Assembly (NCBI GenBank): GCA_038851035.1
Contig: JAWCLH010000001.1
Span: forward strand, 134,098 to 198,097
Direction of reading: 5' to 3'
Origin: Thermoplasmata archaeon
GTDB taxonomy: Archaea; Thermoplasmatota; DTKX01; VGTL01
DNA: 64,000 nt
Below, one piece after another: positions 59,775-64,000 of the stretch. Position 1 is the stretch's first letter, and each line of letters begins with the position of its first letter. The notes under the pieces are model-generated. The model made no database searches, was not told the origin of the DNA, and saw nothing but the letters and a program-made list of their open reading frames with translations. The position numbers were made by a program, and so were the translations under genes.

Positions 59775-61046
59775 TCAGATACGCTTGGTCTCTCTCAGCA
59801 CGGCCAGCAGGGGCGTCTTGGGGTCCCAGTCGATCACATTCGCGCCGTATCCCCTGAGGTCGGAGAGGAGAATCTCCCTCTCCAGCTTGAGAATCTCATA
59901 AGGCAGCGGGTCTCCGATGCCCTGCCGGGTCTTCGCCCGGGCCGCCATCTCGAACTCTATCGAGGAGGGGCAGATGATGATCACGGGGTACTCGAGCACC
60001 CTCAGGGTGCTGACGCCCTCCGCGAATGTGTCGTCGCCGTCGAGGCTCGAGATTATTAGTATCGGTGAGCGCTTGGGCAAGAAGGGCGCGGTATAGTCGA
60101 CCACGCCCTTGAACGGCAGGTTTCCCTCAGGCTTCGCGCCCGCGAGCGCAGTCAGGACCTCGAAGAGTTGCTTCTGGCCGCTGCCCTGCTTGATCGTGAG
60201 GAGCTTCTCACCGTAGACGATCAGCCCCACGCTGTCGCGCCTCTTGAGGAAGAAGTTCGTCAGTGTTGCGGCGGCCCTCGCGCCGTACATTATCGCGTTG
60301 TTGGCCTCGGTGCCGTATTTTGAGAACTCCCTGGAATCGAGGATTATCACCACGTCCGACACTGCCTCGACCTCGTGCTCGTTGACCAGAAGCTTCCTCT
60401 TGCTCGCGTACTGCTTCCAGTTGATGTTCTTGAACGGGTCGCCGGGGAGGTAGTCTCGGACCAGGAAGAACTCGGAGCCCGGCCCGGGCCTCTTCACGGG
60501 CGTTGCGCCGGGGTAGAGTTTGAGCGAGCGGGCTTTGATGGTGATGTCCTTGATCTCCTCGATACGCGGGAAGACGGTGATGTTCTGGACATCCTCAATG
60601 TTGACCTCTTCATAGAAGAGCGCATATACGTCTTGCGAGCGGAGGGAGACGGGGCCGATCTGGTAGATTCCCCTCAGGGGGGCGACTATCCTGTAGCTGA
60701 TGGTGGTCTTCTCCCCGCCCCTCAGGTCAACGATCAGGTAGTTGCTGCCGTCGCGGACGTCGAGCTGCTTGGGCACTTTGTCCCTGACCTCGAGGAAGCC
60801 GGTTCTCGTCAGGCTCTTGTTGTGTAGCGAGAGCTGCACGGTTATGTCGCCGTCCTCGAAGAGCTTCTCGCTCGAGAGCCTCCTCTGCGGTATGACCCTC
60901 GAGACTCTCACCAGAAAAAGGCTGACGAGGAGATAGGAGAGGAGCGCGACGCTCGTCATCTCGAGGGCGAGGTTCCTGAAAACGAGACCGAGGAAGGTCA
61001 GCGTGACTGCTAGTCCCAGCACCAGCACGCTCTTCTTGGTCCACAT
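59775..61046 (-). CDS. DUF58 domain (vWA-like) protein
   Basis: 423 residues. Two N-terminal helices (LVLGLAVTLTFLGLVFRN; LEMTSVALLSYLLVSLFLV), a beta-rich extracytoplasmic or interface region, and the DUF58 signature LVRDYLPGDPFKNINWKQYA with ASKRKLLVNEHEVE, followed by a vWA-like fold (VVIILDSREFSKYG). DUF58 proteins are nearly always encoded next to MoxR ATPases and are thought to be their substrates or partners in assembling membrane complexes. It lies 79 bases after moxR in the same operon. Confidence 0.92.
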   Translation of the reverse strand: MWTKKSVLVLGLAVTLTFLGLVFRNLALEMTSVALLSYLLVSLFLVRVSRVIPQRRLSSEKLFEDGDITVQLSLHNKSLTRTGFLEVRDKVPKQLDVRDGSNYLIVDLRGGEKTTISYRIVAPLRGIYQIGPVSLRSQDVYALFYEEVNIEDVQNITVFPRIEEIKDITIKARSLKLYPGATPVKRPGPGSEFFLVRDYLPGDPFKNINWKQYASKRKLLVNEHEVEAVSDVVIILDSREFSKYGTEANNAIMYGARAAATLTNFFLKRRDSVGLIVYGEKLLTIKQGSGQKQLFEVLTALAGAKPEGNLPFKGVVDYTAPFLPKRSPILIISSLDGDDTFAEGVSTLRVLEYPVIIICPSSIEFEMAARAKTRQGIGDPLPYEILKLEREILLSDLRGYGANVIDWDPKTPLLAVLRETKRI

Positions 61047-61125
61047 CTGAGTTCACATCCCTCTGTTTCCGCGCGCGGACTTTGGCGGGGGGCCGGGGCG
61101 GGCCGGCCCCCCCGGTCGGCCGCGA

Positions 61126-62289
61126 TTACACGGCCGGGACGGGCACTTCCGCCAATATCTTCTTGAGGATGTCCTCGGGCAGCACGCCGCGGATTCTGGG
61201 CTCGGGCTTCAGTATCAGCCTGTGCTGGAGCGCGACAACCGCGACGAACTTTATGTCGTCTGGTGTGATGTAGTCCCGTCCGTTGATGACGGCGAAGGCG
61301 CGGCCCAGCTTGAACAGGGCCAGCGAGCCCCTCGGGCTCGAGCCGACCAGAACCCTCGGGTCCTCTCTTGTCCTGGTCACGATCTCGACGATGTAGGTCA
61401 GCAGGGCCGGGTCGACATGGACCTTCTCGACCACCTGCTGCATCTCGATGACCTTCTTGGGGTTGGTGATGACCTCGAGGTCCACGTCGTCCTTGCGCCT
61501 GAGCTCCCTGCGAATCAGAATCTCCTTCTCCTCCTCGCGGTTGGGGTACCCGACCGACATCTTCACCATGAACCTGTCGACCTGAGCCTCGGGCAGGGGG
61601 TAGGTCCCCTCCTGCTCGATCGGGTTCTGGGTCGCCATGACGATGAATGGCCGGGGCAGCTTGTGGGTCACGCCCTCGATGGTGACCTGCTTCTCCTGCA
61701 TCGCCTCGAGCAGGGCGGCCTGCGTCTTCGGGGGCGCTCGGTTGATCTCGTCGGCGAGGAGGATGTTGGTGAATATCGGGCCGGGCCTGAACTTGAACTC
61801 GTTGTCCTTCTCGTCGTAGACGTACGTCCCCGTTATGTCTGCGGGGAGCAGGTCCGGCGTGAACTGGATGCGCTTGAAAGTGCACCCAAGCGCCTGTGCG
61901 AAGCAGTTCGCCATCAGCGTCTTGGCGAGCCCGGGGAAGTCCTCGAACAGCATGTGGCCGTTGGCGAGGATGGTGGTCGCGACCTTCAGGAGCACCTCGC
62001 TCTTCCCGATGATCGCCTTGGACACCTCGCCCATGAGGGCGCGGGCGGTCGTGGCGACCTCCTGTATCTCCGCCATCGTGGCTCCAGGAGCTCTCGGCAT
62101 CGCCGGCGCCATTCTGGCTGGCGGGGCCGCGGGCCTCGGCGGGGGCGGCGGTGCGCCCGCCGGGGGCCTCGGCGGAGGCGCTTTCGGAGCGGGTGCGGGC
62201 ATCGGTCTGGGTGCTCCCGGTGCTGGCCCGCTGGGGGCTGGCCCGGGACCCTGCGCGCTGGCTGGGTTTGGTGCCTGCGGGTTTATCAT
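61126..62289 (-). CDS. MoxR-type AAA+ ATPase with Pro/Ala-rich N-terminus
   Basis: 387 residues from ATG 62289 (MINPQAPNPAS), preceded by GGAAGTGAGG; an in-frame ATG at 62346 is possible. Residues 1-80 are Pro/Ala/Gly-rich and unusual for MoxR. The AAA+ core follows: degenerate Walker A in LFEDFPGLAKTL, Walker B NILLADEINRAPPKTQAALL, and ATQNPIEQEGTYPLPEAQVD (sensor 1), all typical of the APE2220/MRP-type MoxR group. It probably remodels or activates the DUF58 partner at the membrane. Pro-rich ends also occur in the operon's last gene, suggesting a shared assembly. Confidence 0.93.
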   Translation of the reverse strand: MINPQAPNPASAQGPGPAPSGPAPGAPRPMPAPAPKAPPPRPPAGAPPPPPRPAAPPARMAPAMPRAPGATMAEIQEVATTARALMGEVSKAIIGKSEVLLKVATTILANGHMLFEDFPGLAKTLMANCFAQALGCTFKRIQFTPDLLPADITGTYVYDEKDNEFKFRPGPIFTNILLADEINRAPPKTQAALLEAMQEKQVTIEGVTHKLPRPFIVMATQNPIEQEGTYPLPEAQVDRFMVKMSVGYPNREEEKEILIRRELRRKDDVDLEVITNPKKVIEMQQVVEKVHVDPALLTYIVEIVTRTREDPRVLVGSSPRGSLALFKLGRAFAVINGRDYITPDDIKFVAVVALQHRLILKPEPRIRGVLPEDILKKILAEVPVPAV

Positions 62290-62379
62290 TTTCCTCACTT
62301 CCTTTCCTGTCTCTCCTTCGTCAGCAATCCCTTGATTTCGGGACATTCAGTTATGCTTCTCCCCTCCTCGCCACATCGC

Positions 62380-63723
62380 CTATCCCTTCCCCCACGCTCT
62401 CAGCTTCGCAGTGAGGGCGCGAATCTCCTCCGGAGTATAGACCCTCTGCTCGTTCAGCAGAAGCTCGTTCAGGTCGTGGTCTCGAACCATCTGAGCGATC
62501 TGGGCGGGCTTGAGGGCCCTCAGCTCGTCTTGGGTGAGGCTGTGAGTCGCCCTGACCTTGTTCAGCAGCGCCTTGCGTAGCCTCTCGACCTGCTGGCTCC
62601 TCGTGTCCGGAAGGGTGGCGCGCCTGTATATCGAGGATATGTCGAACTTGTGTATCCAGCTCTCCTTGTCCTTCGCCCTGACCACCACCACGGAGAGAAT
62701 CAGCAGGATGCCTATGGACAGCAGGCCGGCCATCAGCGGGTCCGAGGTCACCACGGTGATCGCCTTCACGCTTCCGTAGACGGCCGAGGTGTAGCCCGAG
62801 GACTGCGGGTGCCGGCTCTCGTCGAAGAGTATCTTGCCACCGGCGGGGAGCATGTCATTCACGAGCGCCAGAATGAACTCCTGGTTGCTCCCGCTCATCA
62901 CATTGAGGTTGAAGCCCTTGTAGCTCTTGGTCCCCGGGGGCAGCTGCATCTTGGCCTCCAGGTCGCCGAGCCTGAGGAGGAGGTTGTTCTGGAATATCGC
63001 GGTGTCGGCCACGAAGACTATCCTCCCGCCCTTCTGGGCGTCGGGGTCGGTCAGGCGGTTGAGCTCGACCTTAACCACCGTCGGGATGTACTCGTGGGCG
63101 TCGCCGGGAGTGATCAGCCTGTCGCCGTCGCGGTCGACGTAGCTCTTCTCGCTCCCCCTTGCGATGAGAGTGTATATATATGGAGCCTTCGTCAGGTTCT
63201 CGTAGGAGAAATTCGCGAGCCCGGTGGGCTTGCTGAACATGAGCAGGTACTGGTTGAGCTTGAACTCGGCCAGAATGAGGGGGAAGCTGTTGTTCTCGAC
63301 ATATTTCTCATCGTACATCTGCTGCCCGTAGAATGTGACTCCGTACTCGTTAGAGAGCTCGTCGGCGTAGCCGAAGTCGTCGGCGATGATGACCCGGCCG
63401 CCCTGCCTGACGAACTCCCGAATCGTCTCCCTCTCCGCCTCCGTGTACTGGACCTCGACGCCGACGGCTATGTAGAGGGTCTTCTGGGGCTCCTTGATGT
63501 TCCTTAGGAGGGTCGGGCTCCCGACTATGCTCATGACCTCGAAGTTCTTGTCGCCCTGCAGAATCTTCTGGAGGCGGTCGCACTGGTTCCACCTGCCAGA
63601 CTTTTCTGGGAAGGCCTGGAGTTGTGACTCGTGTTTGGCGGCCGGCGCCAGCGCGGGCGCGATGACATAGCCCAGGACGACGCCGAGAAGCAGGAGCAGC
63701 GCCACTATCCTCTGCAGCCTCAT
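62380..63723 (-). CDS. DUF4350-type membrane-anchored protein
   Basis: 447 residues. An N-terminal helix (IVALLLLLGVVLGYVIAPAL) anchors an extracytoplasmic alpha/beta domain that includes IREFVRQGGRVIIADDFGYA, the DUF4350 core typical of genes next to MoxR and DUF58. A second helix (MAGLLSIGILLILSVVVV) leads to a cytoplasmic helical tail (ERLRKALLNKVRATHSLTQ). The domain resembles a glutamine-amidotransferase-like fold but no catalytic set is evident. It is the first complete gene of the operon here, with a TATA element at leaderless distance. Confidence 0.85.
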   Translation of the reverse strand: MRLQRIVALLLLLGVVLGYVIAPALAPAAKHESQLQAFPEKSGRWNQCDRLQKILQGDKNFEVMSIVGSPTLLRNIKEPQKTLYIAVGVEVQYTEAERETIREFVRQGGRVIIADDFGYADELSNEYGVTFYGQQMYDEKYVENNSFPLILAEFKLNQYLLMFSKPTGLANFSYENLTKAPYIYTLIARGSEKSYVDRDGDRLITPGDAHEYIPTVVKVELNRLTDPDAQKGGRIVFVADTAIFQNNLLLRLGDLEAKMQLPPGTKSYKGFNLNVMSGSNQEFILALVNDMLPAGGKILFDESRHPQSSGYTSAVYGSVKAITVVTSDPLMAGLLSIGILLILSVVVVRAKDKESWIHKFDISSIYRRATLPDTRSQQVERLRKALLNKVRATHSLTQDELRALKPAQIAQMVRDHDLNELLLNEQRVYTPEEIRALTAKLRAWGKG

Positions 63724-63746
63724 TCGCCCACCCTTAAAGCGATTTT

Positions 63747-63757
63747 ACTATATAACC
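63747..63757 (-). promoter_or_regulatory. Putative TATA box of the DUF4350-MoxR-DUF58 operon
   Basis: Minus-strand GGTTATATAGT centred about 28 bases before ATG 63723, the clearest leaderless promoter in the window. Confidence 0.6.
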
Positions 63758-63800
63758 TTTTAAAGCTCACTCCCGGTCTCACCCCTTCCTGCGCTCCGGG

Positions 63801-64000
63801 CTATCTCCCTTCCCCCCCTCCCCCTTCCTTCCTCTCCTGCGCCCCGGGGCCGCCCTTCTGGGCCTCGCCGGGCCCACCCGGCGGCTCCACGGGCGTCCCC
63901 TCGACGAGCGGGATATCGATGTCCTCGGCCTTCTTCAGGCCCTCCTCGCTCTGGATGTATATGTCGGGCTCTGCCTCCTCGGGCAGCGCCTCGGCCTTGT
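63801..64000 (-). CDS. C-terminal part of an acidic protein (cut by window edge)
   Basis: Last 66 codons of a minus-strand gene ending at TAG 63801-63803. It reads KAEALPEEAEPDIYIQSEEG, then LKKAEDIDIPLVEGTPVEPP and a Gly/Glu/Lys tail. Good codon use in one frame supports it. Nothing identifies its function; it lies upstream of the DUF4350 gene but is separated from it by that gene's own promoter. Confidence 0.55.
   Translation of the reverse strand, partial: KAEALPEEAEPDIYIQSEEGLKKAEDIDIPLVEGTPVEPPGGPGEAQKGGPGAQERKEGGGGEGR

Noticed and set aside
61222-62580. 452-residue plus-strand frame across moxR
   Set aside because: Antisense to the AAA+ motifs of MoxR; no independent evidence.

Overview
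The window is a GC-rich chromosomal segment of an archaeon, most likely a member of the Thermoplasmatota. The archaeal evidence is a membrane LonB protease, the large primase subunit PriL, Rad50/Mre11, a Nob1-type PIN ribonuclease and an archaeal-type NMN adenylyltransferase. TATA-like boxes also lie about 25-35 bases before many start codons. Bacterial-type gyrB and gyrA, large secreted beta-helix and FG-GAP proteins, and C-terminal zinc ribbons fit Thermoplasmatota best. This placement is inferred from gene content; no marker phylogeny was possible. I found no rRNA, tRNA, CRISPR array or insertion sequence.

Layout. 0-7.7 kb: end of a 2-oxoacid:ferredoxin oxidoreductase operon, a KaiC-like ATPase, a coiled-coil zinc-ribbon protein, UppS, a DJ-1/PfpI protein, a secreted beta-sandwich protein, a histone-deacetylase-family hydrolase and a CBS-domain protein ending in a ribosome-hibernation-like domain. 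8-17 kb: LonB, a small Cys/His protein, NadM, an unrecognised beta-sandwich protein, a propionyl-CoA synthetase-like enzyme, a TraB-family protein and PriL. 17.4-22.1 kb: a cobalamin-binding protein coupled to a MacB-like ABC transporter, a membrane protein and Nob1. 22.2-31.7 kb: gyrB, a 1632-residue integrin-like membrane protein, and gyrA, all on one strand. 31.9-43.5 kb: two giant surface proteins in tandem on the minus strand, the larger holding about 700 residues of tyrosine-rich repeats. 43.8-47.9 kb: mre11 and rad50. 48-53.5 kb: a decayed calcium-binding-repeat fragment and several membrane or secreted proteins of unknown role. 53.7-58.7 kb: an isochorismatase-like hydrolase, a thioredoxin-reductase-like flavoprotein, an RlmN-like radical SAM enzyme, small membrane proteins, an Lrp-type RAM domain and PurE. 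58.8-64 kb: a DUF4350 - MoxR - DUF58 - membrane protein operon.

Much of the window concerns the cell surface. The two giant beta-helix proteins and the integrin-like protein share one plan: signal peptide, long extracellular repeats, Ig-like domains and a C-terminal transmembrane helix. Two of the three also have a sizeable cytoplasmic part. The most unusual features are the tyrosine-rich repeat array, the integrin-like gene lying between the two gyrase subunits, the CBS-hibernation-factor fusion, and the cobalamin protein coupled to an exporter-like transporter. Several ordinary enzymes carry Gly/Ala/Arg/Glu-rich low-complexity C-terminal tails, which looks like a property of this genome.
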